A DNA stretch of 64,000 bases from Heterobilharzia americana (lineage: Eukaryota; Platyhelminthes; Trematoda; Strigeidida; Schistosomatidae). The stretch covers positions 97,550,708 to 97,614,707 of the forward strand of contig OX104127.1 in NCBI GenBank assembly GCA_944470555.2, in the 5' to 3' direction. The notes beneath the pieces are model-generated. The model searched no databases. It had not been told where the DNA came from and saw only the letters and a list, made by a program, of their open reading frames with translations. The position numbers and the translations under genes were made by a program. This document shows, piece by piece, positions 21,805 through 33,637 of this stretch. Every line of letters starts with the position of its first letter. Position 1 is the stretch's first letter.

Positions 21805-24260
21805 TTCAATAAGTTACCGGGCCATCACTTTAAAATAGTCGAATTATGTGTGGCTTCTCAAACATACTTGCTGAGCACTTCTAATCACAGCTGGACGACA
21901 TTATTTCAGCTACTATCAGTGCTAATACCTATATTTAGCAATTTTAACCGAGGAAAACGATAAAGTGGTGAGTTAATGACTTCTAGTGAAGGCAAATTGG
22001 AGCGGGTATCTCTCTACAACTTAATTTCGCTGTCCTAAGGATTTCAATCATTGTTTCGGATGTTTACTGGATAAAGTTTCCTTACAGCCAGAGTTAGGAA
22101 GCACAATAGGAACTTTTTATACACGTTGTTCTGGTTGGACACGAAATAATCGTAGTTATCTGGCATCAAAAATTACAGCAGGTGTTTTTCGTCAGATTTA
22201 TTTTAAACAGTTCTATTTTAACAATCGCTAAAGAAATGTTGTTTCTGTGAATTCTAACTTCAAGATAGATTACGTCAGCGTCTCATTCCACCTATATATC
22301 AAGCTTATTGCATAAAAATAGGCGGAAAAAGAAATTTAAGATTAAGAATGGGGTTAAGTGAACTTTATATGAAAGGATGCATCATTTTTATTGAAGAATA
22401 CATTGCACAGAATATGGAAGTATGTGAAACAGTGGATGACCAAAATGATTCATACACCTAACCTACGAAAACAATCTGTGGAAAGATTTAGTCTTTGTTA
22501 ATGCGCCAACTTTCAGTTATAGGAAGAAATCTATATATATGCAGGATAAACACCTATACATCCTAATTTTAGCCAGCTTTTCGACAGGAAATTAAGAAAC
22601 CTAAATTGGTGACTAATAGTGGTTAACGATTGTTTTGAACTACTTCTTTTCATATCTCAAAAAATGAAATTAGGCTTTTGTATCTTGTACAAACAGCGTT
22701 GTTGAGAGACATTCATCACAATTTACTAAATACTTGGTCACTAATAAAGACAACACTGCTTTCAGTATGTAATTTGGCTGCTGTTGTTGTCGGTGGTGGT
22801 GGTGAGGTGTAAAGAAACTGGTTGCAGATTAAATTCTTTTTTGCAGTTTTGCATTTATAAGAATTTAAACAGTATTCACGTATATATTTATGTGGTACTT
22901 TACTATGGGGCATGTTTTAATGAATAACATTGTTGGGAGACATTATAGATTATCATTCTGTATTAAAAGACCCCTGACCATCTACTCTTCAATTTAAGTA
23001 AAGAATAAGGTCACTGTGGCAGACTGTATTTTCATATTTGACTAGACAATTTGAAATAGCTGACAATTGTTAGTATTGTTGTTACACAATACCATATTGC
23101 TGTGTGTTACGTCAAACAGAATAATCTGTCTGCTTTCCACAAGTCAGTAAAGAGTTGTAACCTAGTTCTCGTATACCAAAGGGAAAAAACAACAAACATG
23201 ACGTCTAGTACTGATACCCTAAAGTTGGTCTTAAAACGGTTATAAGTAGACTTAAACATTATGACGTCAACATACGTTTGCACCTGATGATGACTAGAAT
23301 GCTTCTCTAATGACGAATAATTGCCTCAGTAATTGTAAGTCCCTGATTATCAAGGTATGATATCTGTTAGCATCAAGTACGCTGCGTTAAAATAACTTTG
23401 AAAAATAGGAAAACCAGAACAAGGTTTGACATTGAATGATTGATAAAAAAAGTTAATCATTATTTATTGCAAGTCAGGGATTTACTAACTAATTGGTAGT
23501 TATATTCCATATCTTTCATCTTTGACTGTTGGTCTCAGCTGTGAAGGAGAATTTATAATTTCCCGTCAGGTTTCAGGACAAAACTGAAATTGGTTATCAG
23601 GGACTGTAAGTCAACTGGCCAACAATCGATGGTACCGATGCATCCATACATTATCTTCACCATCATCACTGTACCGAATTTCATCACAGTTCTACCCTTT
23701 CCTGTTCCCTTTTCACTACTCTCTACCTCTTTGAACTGACTTTTTCTTAATTTCTATAAATCCTTCGCCGTGGAGCCTCTTGACTTGATGTACTGATATG
23801 AGACGTGGCAAAATACAGACACTTACGGTAATACGAAATCTCACATTGTTATTGATTGGATAGGTAAATATATTTTTTTATTAGTTTAGTTCGCGTAAAG
23901 ATAACTAGCCAGTTAGTTACTTTCCACTTTTCTGACTATCAATCACCTTGTAATGCCAAGATAATAATCATCTGATTAAAGTTACTTAATCAGCTCAGTA
24001 GATCAAACATTTGCTACTTGCTTTCATAGTATTTACAACTTCAGTTGGTAGTTCCAAGTTTATAGCACCCTACATTTTTCTATGAGCCTGAATTATGTTT
24101 ACAAAACCTTGATAATGAAATGCAGAAGGTGCCATTCTGTATGGACTTGTAACCACTGTTTGGTCCGATATGAATATTTATATCAGAAACGAAACTGCGC
24201 CTGGCTCTAAGAGTTTTTCCTCATATATCAATATAGAAAAGTTATGTTTTTTAACTAAAA
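21805..24260. other. AT-rich DNA, no gene assigned
   Basis: One stretch is mildly coding-like: minus strand 22735-22855, which reads NLICNQFLYTSPPPPTTTAA, containing a Pro4-Thr3 run from a GGTGGTGGT repeat, but its splice borders are poor. Otherwise nothing recognised. Confidence 0.35.
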
Positions 24261-24261
24261 T

Positions 24262-24442
24262 TCAAGTAGTATCTTTAGAAAGCTGTAAAAATGATACATC
24301 CACCGTTTCTGAGGAGTTCACTTTGATCACTGAATAATGATTTTTGCATTTCAGTGGTTGGAACTCTGTGAATATGGGGTCAATGCTATTGAAGTATGGG
24401 TCGTTGACCACACCGGTGAAAAACCCTTTGAAATGATTTGTT
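24262..24442 (-). CDS. candidate terminal exon, unknown protein
   Basis: On the minus strand an acceptor ATTACTACAG precedes 60 open codons ending in a TGA at 24262-24264. The peptide (GFFTGVVNDPYFNSIDPIF, then EFQPLKCKNHYSVIKVNSSE and VDVSFLQLSKDTT) has balanced composition, unlike chance frames nearby, and matches no element in this window. No domain recognised. As a stop-containing exon it lies upstream of the 20.74-kb exon on the same strand, so if both are real they belong to different genes or the true donor is internal (AAA|GTGAAC is possible). Confidence 0.3.
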
Positions 24443-24444
24443 CT

Positions 24445-25045
24445 GTAGTAATGCCTTGAATGTTTGAATGCCGAGAAATTCAAATAAACTTTGCTTTAAA
24501 CTGAGTATAACATTCAGTTCTACTAGTTGTTAAATGGTGCTTTATATTTCTGATGGCATATTTCACTTTCCACATACATTTTTAACCAAAAAAGAAGCTG
24601 GAATTAATATAATTCAATCAGTTTTGTAGATGTAATTTATTGAAAAGAAACAGATGGTAAACCACAGCAGGCTACCAATAAAACAATTGTACACTAAGAT
24701 CATAATTTTAAATACCATTTGTGTGAAACAATTTTTCCTTTCGGTTTTTTATTAATATTGCTCAAATATTTAGGTGAACATAGTTCACATTCAAATATAG
24801 TATTTATTGCTACTATATTCAAAACTTTCTTCAACATTTACCGTTTATATAAAAATATGCGTAAACTATAAATGCAATAGAAAGAACAACATATTAATTA
24901 GACAATTTGTGGCAAGAAGCACGAAACAAAGGTCCACAGCTTTCTGCCGATTGCCTCCAATAACCGAACTTTAGCGAAATCATCGAAAGAATCCACTGAA
25001 TACTGACTGGTGTTTTGGATGAATGCATTTACCTTGCTAGTTTTA
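24445..25045. other. AT-rich DNA, no gene seen
   Basis: Nothing recognised. The inverted duplication begins at its right border. Confidence 0.4.
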
Positions 25046-25049
25046 CTCA

Positions 25050-27370
25050 TCACCCATAACCTACTCGCTCATCATGTTATCCTCAGTCACATTTAATATG
25101 TCCTATTCACATGTCGTCAACATTTATAAGAACTAAAGAAATATGTTTGAGACCACGTACATTCACTAGTGGGATAACTTATCACTTTATCAATTATGAC
25201 CCTAGCCCAGTTTACTAACCACTCCAAAGCCCGGATAAACAGTGAAGGTTGAGTACAGGGCTACATAACCTACCCAGCAAAATCAATCCAATCTTCAAAA
25301 AAACTTCAAAACACAAAGAAAATATAAAAAATGAAAACCGACTTATTCCTAGCTGGAATTGGAGAGAAGAAATGAGACCGATTGGTGAATGCCTTCAAGA
25401 AGCCAATTGGCCGGGCCGATGTGTCTTCTCTCAATGACAGCAAAAGTAATTTTGAGGACATGGAATTTCCGCACAATGTTTGAAGCCGACTGGCTGGCAA
25501 GGCTGCCCACACTGCAAAATGCATGAGAAGATGTACCATAGAAGTGCTAGGCTAGGAATCTGCAGATGGAATGGAAGTCGACTCTCCAAACTGTCAAGTG
25601 ACATGGATATGATTTCATCCTATGAACACACTAAAAACCAGATCGACTTCATCTCAATCTAAAGAAAGTGGCGACGCAGTCCACTGGACACAAGATCAAG
25701 AAGATGAGCAGATGATGGTTCAAACCACTCACTGTCAAGTACAACAAACCTACCTTCAAAATCAAGTTGAAAGCCTTCAGAGAAGCTGTTGATGATAGAC
25801 CACAGTTCAAGTTCAACACCCAGAACAGAAACTGAAAGACAAAACTACACAAGACATCTTCACTTCAGTCAGTCATCAAGACAAAATGAGAAACATTAGG
25901 CAACATCCTCAAGGAAACCTGCAACTCATCCAGAATTCCCACCAGCAGCCCAGCCACAGAACTACCGCTGAACAGAAGTCCTCCGACAAAAGCTGAAGTG
26001 GAGTTCTGAAGACCATACAGTTACTGAGAGCCGGTAAAGCAGCAACACCAGATAGAAATCTACCAGAACGAAGTGGAAAAGGATGCGGAGACAACAGCGG
26101 ACATGCTCACGCCACTCTTTGAGAAGGTTTGGAAAGAAGGTTAGGTACCCGCTGATTGATTGAAAGAATGGCTACTTTGTCAAACTCCCAAAGAAAGGAG
26201 ACCTAAGTCCTTGCAAGAACTGACGTGAAATCATGCTCCTGTCCCTGTCCACACCAAGCAAAATATCAGGCCAAATTATCCGGAAGAGATTAAAAGGTGC
26301 GCTGGATTCAAAGTTGCAACTGAAACAGGCTGGCTGGCTGGCTGGTTGGCTGGCTTCAGGAAGAACAAATCATGTGGAGATGAAATTGTAACGATACTCT
26401 ACGCATCATTATAGAACACACCATAGAATGGGTGAATGGTAGCACTTCAATTCATCTTCACTGACTTTGTGATGGGCTTCGATAGCGGTGACCGAGAGGT
26501 AATTCGGCAAATTCATCAAGACTACGGTTTCGGTGCCACAGACCGTCATCAAACTCATTCGACAAGTATATGCCATATGATGCTATATGCCAAGTGATTC
26601 CCAATGGAATGCTCAGTGACGCCTTCGAGGTGGAATTGGGACAGGAGTAAGACAAAGTTGCCTATTATCACCGACGATCTTCCGGATTGTGTTCGACTGG
26701 ACTCGACTGAGTCATTGAACAGACAACTGTGAGGAGAGAGAAGAGCGATATACGCTGTCTGGACCGATGAAAAGTCCCTAGGCCTTCACTAACCTGATAT
26801 CAGTGTACACATCTACTGCACTGCACTCAGCATAAAGCGTGAACACGATTCGGATTTTCAACTCTAATTCAGTCAAGTCAGTGATTCTGTGTGACAGTTC
26901 AGAAACTTGGAGTGTCATGAAAAGCATTTCCAACAAACTACAGACATGAACATACATGAACAACCTACCACCTACGCTCACTCGTCACTGACACCGGAGA
27001 TCAGACAGATGAGCAGAGCAATAAAATAAGGAACAAGGAACTCACTCTGGCTGGCTGGCTGGCAATGAACCAATGAAGAACCCATCGCCCAATAAATATA
27101 CGGAAGACGTAAGTGGAGATGGATTTGATTTGACACACACTGGGAAGACCTTTTGTGGACATGACGTGTCAGTCCAGGCGCTTCAGTGGAATCCAAAGGG
27201 GGAACGACGAATCGGGCATCCAAGCTGAGAGTGAGATGGAAGAGATGGTGTGAGGAAGAAATGAAAGCTTGTGGTGAGTTGTGGAGGCAGGTTAGGGAGA
27301 CTGCAGTGAAGAGAGTGAAATGGCGATGTGCTACTGAAGCCCTGTGTTTCGCCAGGCACTCAAAGGACAA
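25050..27370 (+). repeat. inverted segmental duplication, left arm
   Basis: The reverse complement of this arm is found at about 48615-50930 with only scattered differences. The match includes about 150 bases (25055-25204) outside the retroelement and the same internal deletions within it, so one arm was copied from the other rather than inserted independently. The GGCT tetranucleotide runs differ in length between arms. Only the last 55 bases at the RTE 3' end differ markedly. Confidence 0.85.
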
Positions 27371-27390
27371 TTATTAATTACTATTATCAT
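25205..27390 (+). mobile_element. RTE-type retrotransposon copy, internally deleted, dead
   Basis: Starts near the element's 5' end (AAAGCCCGGATAAACAGTGA at about 25229), contains NWREEMRPIGECLQEANWP (25350-25411) from the 5' leader, then only short pieces of the endonuclease. A large deletion joins codons for LSKLSSDMDM to HTKNQIDFISI near 25620. RT pieces follow (LIRQVYAI-like at about 26550), then the basic C-terminus (KLRVRWKRWCEEEMKACGEL at about 27220-27290) and a decayed T/A tail after 27362. Frameshifts are numerous. Its twin is the copy at 48600-50775. Confidence 0.8.
26325..26358. repeat. (GGCT)n microsatellite within RTE
   Basis: About seven GGCT/GGTT units interrupt the motif CAGGCTTCAGGAA of the RT. 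The inverted twin at 49626-49655 has fewer units, so this run has changed since duplication. A second run is at 27048-27063. Confidence 0.9.
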
Positions 27391-27394
27391 TGAT

Positions 27395-28680
27395 TGTGGA
27401 AACACTGTTGACATTCAATAATTACATGAAGTGAATTCACATTTTTATGTTATCACTGGTCAAGGGTAATAAAATACTCACTAATAAAAAGGGAATTGCA
27501 TAAAATAATGAGGGACTCAGTATGCTCAAATAAAATAAATGCTAACAAATGAAATACTATAACTTCATATGAGAATATCCAAGTCTTTAAGATGATCATG
27601 GGAAGGAAATAGGTTTGGGTTACTTCATTTGATTACACTGCAGCTGTTTGAACTTTCGAATTGCTGACCCTTCGGGTATATTAATAACTGGTGCATTTCA
27701 CAGTCTTAGAGTTGAAAATATAGCTATTAAACGCTAGGAAAACTACTGACTGCATGGTGAATTGCGATTAGAAATTTTCCAAAATAAAACTCACTCCTTC
27801 ATTCTAATGTACAGTTTGATTTATATGCTTGAAATGTGTAATTATAAATAAAAATCATTATTGTCATTTGTCACTGTCAAATAATATGAATGTAATAGCT
27901 GTGTTTCACTTCCTAATGAATACTTTGCGATCAATTTGCAAAACATAAACCATTAAAGTTTCCAGTGGATTGGATGGGATTCTGTGAAGCAAACTTTTAT
28001 TTTTGGTAGTATTTCAGTTGTTGATCAATCTGCGATTATAATCACAGAAGGAAAGGCAAATCAATAAAATATTCATAAAATGTTTCGACTAGTAATGCGT
28101 TGTATTTAGAAATGATGACAAGAGGATCTCCATAGATTTCGGTTCTGATTCTAATTTGATTATTTGTCTAATTGTTGACTGTATAGTCAACTGGACCTCA
28201 GACGTGACGTAATGATGCAACAATAAATGCAATTTTTCTTCATTATGATTCCCTCTGTAAAGCAACCGCCTTTCTGTATATATATATATATATATATATG
28301 ACAGCCATGATTTGTCGGACTCTTATTATCTGCTTGAGATGATGTAATTCTGAGTCATAGAAGGACCCTGATCTTTAGAAATTGCTTTCAGTTACGATTA
28401 TATTGTTAGTTGCAGAAAGAAATTGAATGACAGCAGAACGTGTTTATATAGGATTCATATATCGTTCTTAAAACACCTGTGTCTTACAAAAAAGTGAATA
28501 AATAGTATGCTTAATAAACAAATAAAGTATCATTGATAAGAACTATACAGGTTATTCGAAGCAAAACGTGTATGTATCTTCGGTGATACGTTCAACTACT
28601 GTGTCGAAAAGATGAATCAATGCATTTTCGCAAAACGCAATTTCGCATGAAGTCGTTGAATTATTTGTATGAATTTTCAA
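27395..28680. other. AT-rich DNA, no gene seen
   Basis: Contains a (TA)n run at 28277-28299. No exon or retroelement recognised. Confidence 0.45.
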
Positions 28681-28684
28681 AGAT

Positions 28685-29110
28685 TGTCAATTAAGTTAAT
28701 AGGAAACACATAAATACTATGGGTAGAAGGAAAACACGCATTCGAATCCCATCAACTTTGGTATGAAGTTGAAATAAAGACTACCTGGACGATTTCAAAG
28801 AGCATAAAAATTCCTTTAAATATATAAAGGGGATTTAAATTTTCGGATGGCTGGAGCTTTGGTAAATTTAATCGTTCATCCATAGATACTTTTATGCAAT
28901 AGTTTAAAGGTTCAGACCAGGTGTTCAGATCTATCCGATAAAGCTGATGAGCATTGATGATTGGTGTGAGTAATCTAGACCCACTCGTGTCAGTCAGTAG
29001 TATATTACGTTCAGTTGAGAGATTGCTTGATATATTTTTGAGACCGGTTTCAACAAAATGTTTCAAATAATCGTCATTTTTAATAATGCTGTCTAAATCA
29101 TTATAAGATT
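28685..29110 (-). pseudogene. PLE (family B) C-terminus and 3' end, relic
   Basis: 28685-28800 resembles the 3' part of the palindrome at 3.85-4.77 kb (AAGTTAATAGGAAACA shared), and 29050-29105 resembles its far end. The minus-strand coding piece reads IINAHQLYRIDLNTWSEPLN (about 28910-28970) then RLNLPKLQPSENLNPLYIFK, the same build as the GIY-YIG tail of family B (HIL..., EALAI, KPxLCIQK). The catalytic part is absent. Confidence 0.5.
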
Positions 29111-29114
29111 TCTA

Positions 29115-30935
29115 GTGTTTGTTTTAAATTTCTGGGAACAGTACAGGGCCTAACTCTCCATGAACTGAAGGCTTATCTTTGTTTACATAGACAATATTGC
29201 ATTAATCAGCTCTTGATATGTTTTCATCTAGCCACTGAATTAATTTGTTGCTAAGGTCGAGAAAAGTGTATAGAAGTTTGGTGTTTGTAGATCAGTCAAC
29301 CGGCATTAGAATCTAATAGGAAAAAGCGGAAGAGAAAACTATCAGCCGACAAATCAGTAGACACGATGAGTGTTCTTGTGTTTTTTATTAAAAATCAATC
29401 GACAAAAGCCATTCGAGTGAACAAAAAATTTTTTTTCCATAACTTCTTGTTCACATTCTACTGTTATATGCATATGTTGTTGAATTACACGTCAATAATA
29501 TAGAGATTTCACTTATCAGTTTGCTAATAATAGTATACAGTTGAGGAAATCGGTTAAGAAAAGTCGTGCATAATCAATTGTTACTAGGATTCATTCCAAA
29601 ATAATTGATTATGTAAGTGATTATACTGCGTTGGTAATGCTGTAAGGTGAAGGTACAATCATTAAGGTAAGCAGTTATATTGAATTGAATCCTAGTAATA
29701 GTAGATTCTATCACAAACTTTTATTACTGATGATTTTTCTCACTTACCTTCCTCAACTCCTCACTTCCACATATCGATTATCAAAACAATATTAATTACC
29801 AATGTTAGTTTTAAGAATATCAGATATTCATCCTTCTTGCTATCATACATAATTTGCACTTCCGAATTCAGCTAACTCCTACTTACTATATCCCTGCACT
29901 CTATTTTTACGATTCTATTAATGTTCATGCTTATGACGTTAACCATCAAATCATTGAAAGTTCATCTTGATTTCTATCCACGGTCATTCATCATTGTTAT
30001 ATTTACCATCAATAATGAATAATTATTCTGTATGAATCTTTCCTAGATATTTCACTCTGATTATCGAAATTCGCACAAAGTATACTATTTTTCAAGCGAT
30101 TTAATATTTCCATGTTTCTTAAGTAACTTTCATTCTTGTTTTTTTTGTTCCTGACTACAATATTTTTGATTCTTTTACCAATAGATATGCACACTAATTA
30201 TATTCAAGTGGGATTGTAAAGCTTCTGAGGATTTTATCAGCAAAAGAAATTTTGTTCGTTGGATTCTCTTCCATTTATTATTATTGTGTTTCGAATTCAA
30301 CTAACGCTGAATCATGACATTGCCATTCACGACAACTTCTGTGAAGAGGATTTTCCGATTTTATCATCTTTACGATTAACTGTAATTGAAATTTTGCTGC
30401 TGTTGTTATGTATTAGCTTTTTTACTGTCAAAAAATATGTTTACATGAATATAGACGGTGAGTATGTAATTACAAAGAATATGTTCGTTTCGTTTAAAAA
30501 TATTTTTACGTTTTTGCACACATAGTTCACAAAATGAAAATATACTATTCTTGAACGATGAGCACATTATCAGTTAACTGGTGAATAGATGTTGATGCAC
30601 TCGGAAGCTATTTGACTAACCATTTTGATAATTCCAAAAGAGAACCTTTACATACCGATTATGTGAACAAGTTAGTTTCAAAAATACCTTATCAAATAGT
30701 ATGAATAGTTGGAATTTACTCAAGCTGATCTGTTAATTTTGTCAACCAGATACGCGTGATCTTAACAGCAGAGGACTGTCCCTCGTTTAACATTGAACTC
30801 ATAACTCGTGTACACGAAAGCAATTCAGCATACGAAGTCGCATTGTTCAAACCAAACTAATTTAGTTAGTTGGCTTAGGTGGATCGGTTAAAACTCGGAG
30901 ACTAAGGTATAGTTCAAATTCCATATTAGCTTCTA
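29115..30935. other. AT-rich DNA, no gene seen
   Basis: A short inverted repeat pairs about 29578-29600 with 29678-29700 (TTACTAGGATTCA / TGAATCCTAGTAA). The open stretch at 30259-30525 (+) is leucine/isoleucine-rich and looks like chance. Confidence 0.4.
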
Positions 30936-30939
30936 TTTA

Positions 30940-31110
30940 TCTTGATGACATAATAGGATCCAGAACGAGTTTTCCTTCCCGTTTAGGACTCGTCTGCTGG
31001 CTGTCTGCAGCCTGGTAGATGATGTTCTTTGCAGTACGATTTGAGTTCGATACCCACAGATTCGAAAGCCAAAGGATTATTTTTTGACTTAGACTGTTTG
31101 TTGGATATGC
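30940..31110 (-). mobile_element. hammerhead-type SINE (family I), decayed
   Basis: On the minus strand a box B-like GTGGGTATCGAACTCAAATC lies at 31038-31057. After a short gap follows CAGCAGACGAGTCC (core CUGANGA with CUG changed to CAG), GGGAAGGAAAAC in place of stem II/GAAA, and CGTTCTGGATCC at 30957-30968, which is the stem III/stem I strand. Stem II and part of the core are lost. Confidence 0.55.
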
Positions 31111-31114
31111 CAGC

Positions 31115-32560
31115 AACTCTTCAGCTCTCCATGTTAGTGCTAGTAAAATTTTCAATATATATTCAATGTATAACAAATAATTTCTGCTGCATATATTGCG
31201 TGTTGGTTCAGTGAACAAAGTTTTTGTAATCGGTCTCTTCCACCCACCAATTGTAAATACTTTGAATAAGATGAACAATTTATGAATAATTTCCAAATTT
31301 TACAGTCCATGTTTACATTTCTCTGAGATGGGTAACTTTTCAAGTGACTGACAGCGCTGTTAACATGGTTTCCTACAGGAACAATTCTCTAATTTTCAGT
31401 CATCTGGTTCAATTCACTCTAATACTGAAATGATTTTATGCTTTAACTAAATAGAAAACTAAGTTTTTTGACATTATTTTCATCGCTCTACCAGCTATCA
31501 TCTAAAACTGAAAGTCGAATAAATTTTCATTTATCTTTAAGTTGTTGGGGCAATAAAATATACCCATGAAAGGGGTAGCAATTTATGCACGCTTTCATCA
31601 CTCATACATTTATCATATCCCTCGAAAGCAGCTATACAGACTCTTTAAATTAATTTTTATTTTTATTTATAGTTATTTTTAAAGGAATAACACTTTGTCA
31701 TGCACAGAAACGTTTTACTACTTCTTTTGGCATTAAATTCTTATCCTTCCGTCTAAACGTCTTAGCAGATAGCCATGAAATACGACCGGTTTTCGTTTTT
31801 TCTACATTTTAAAATTCTCAAAGTTATCAAAGTGTGAATGAAAGTCGAAAGAAAAGTGTCTCATCACAGTTAAACTTTTTGGCAGTAATCAGAATTCCAC
31901 CTATATCGGAGTATTATTGTTTAATGAAGAAAAATGTATTTTTTATTCACCTAAAGTTTTATTATCGATGAAGCGACAATCAGTCTTTATCTTGTCTAAG
32001 GTATTGACAGTAACTAAAAACTTACTTTTCAAGAAAGCTAGTGTGAAAACCTTTTGTTCACTAACATTTAACCCCTCAATAGCGTTGTTACAAGTTTCAC
32101 CCATAGCAAATCTACTTTCATTATGTCATGTCTGGAAAAAAAACGCCTAGTATTTCAAATTTATTTTTCCTTATTTTTCTTTTCTTTATTGAACAAAGTA
32201 ACTTGGAACTCTTAGTCAAACTTCCATATAGAAACCTTGAAAAATTAATTTATTTCATCTTAGTAGTTTTGAGCCTAGTTCTTTTTGTCACTGAAACTGT
32301 TTTCATCAAGACAGTAGTTGTTATGGATGACGTGAAAAAGTTGAGCACCGAGTATGATTCAGTCATTATAAGAATATATATTTTAATAAAATCCCGGCGT
32401 GCTTAAAAAATCAAAACAAAAGCGTTTCACTATGAAAGCCACGGCTTCTTTAGCAGAATATATGGGGTTTTATTAACAAATGACAATAACAAGTGTGAAA
32501 TGATCTTAATTACACAACCAATGACCTTCGTTCATCAAATATGTTTGGTGCATCATTTGA
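31115..32560. other. AT-rich DNA, no gene assigned
   Basis: Open stretches at 31917-32150 and 32128-32406 (+) overlap. The second holds a long hydrophobic segment (YFILVVLSLVLFVTETVF), but borders are not splice-like, so I do not call a gene. Confidence 0.35.
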
Positions 32561-32589
32561 CTATATATTTTCATGTTATCAAAAATCCA

Positions 32590-32665
32590 CGTATTCTGAT
32601 GAAGAAGCTGTGGTTTACACAGCGAAACGTTTTGATTTTCCAAACACGCTACGATTATGTTAAAA
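32590..32665 (+). ncRNA. hammerhead-like motif of a PLE-type terminal repeat (tentative)
   Basis: TTCTGATGAAGAAGCTGTGG followed by TTTACACAGCGAAACGTTT contains CTGATGA, a strong hairpin GCTGTG/CACAGC and GAAACG. This is the order of a hammerhead core, except that three bases (AGA) separate CTGATGA from stem II. GTTT at 32630 can pair with AAAC at 32643. I could not place a proper stem I or a UH cleavage site, so activity is doubtful. Hammerhead motifs are known in PLE terminal repeats. Confidence 0.35.
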
Positions 32666-32699
32666 TATATTCTTATAAACTAATGGTTACTTAGGACAT

Positions 32700-32993
32700 G
32701 GAATGACAGTGAACTGTCACTACTTATGACCCCCAAGAAGTAAGTTTACGTAAGCATAGAGATTTCCGTCGGTATCTGTTGCAGCATGGAGAACGTTTGC
32801 CATAATCTTCATGAAAAGCACTAAATCTCTGAAGCTTTCCATAGCCGATCACCTTGAATCGAATTTTTCAAAGAAATCGTATGAACCAACGTGTGAATAA
32901 CAGATTAGTTAAGGGGACAAAAAGCAATACAGCATTCAAGTCTAAAAAGGCCTGGAAATAACCAAGGCCACTGTAAATATATATGAACTCTTG

Positions 32994-33027
<34 letters not shown>

Positions 33028-33427
33028 AAGTTGCCATACACCTTCCTTCACCTTACCGCCTTTTCTCCTCATCGAAAGACTGAGCGACTATCAGGCACTG
33101 GGATCTGAAGGTTATTTTAAAAGTGTCAATCTGTATATAACTGAGATTATATCAAGTAGTCAGTAGACGAATATGACAAGTCCCAATTGGGGTTATAAAA
33201 GCATCTCTTTTATACACTTATAACAGATATTATCAAAATAAGCACAATTGCGATTTAGATATTATATGAGTTTAGAAAGCAAGTAGGAGTGAGACGAAAA
33301 AATAGTTATGAGGAAAGAAAAGTCGTACACGAAACGTTTAAGCACAACAAACATTCCATTGAGATTAACGCCCCTCGTAAGTCAAAAGGAAACGAGTGGC
33401 TGACATAAACTAGTATAAAGTACATTT
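32700..33427. other. AT-rich DNA, no gene seen
   Basis: Contains a (TA)n run at 32999-33025. Nothing else recognised up to the RTE insertion site. Confidence 0.45.
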
Positions 33428-33439
33428 AAATACAAATTA
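33428..33439 (+). repeat. target-site duplication, left copy
   Basis: AAATACAAATTA, repeated exactly at 36669-36680 on the other side of the RTE. Confidence 0.85.
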
Positions 33440-33637
33440 AACCTCGCCTGGTTAACTAGTTCACTAGTTACTAGCCGGTCCTAAGCCCGGGTAAAGAGGG
33501 AAGGTTGGGCATAGGGCTAGCAACCCTACCCCGTAAAACAAATCTAACCGCTAAACAAACTTCAAAGCACAAACAAAATATAAAAAATGAAAACAAACTT
33601 ATTCCCCGCTGGAATCGGAGAGGCGAAATGACGCCAG

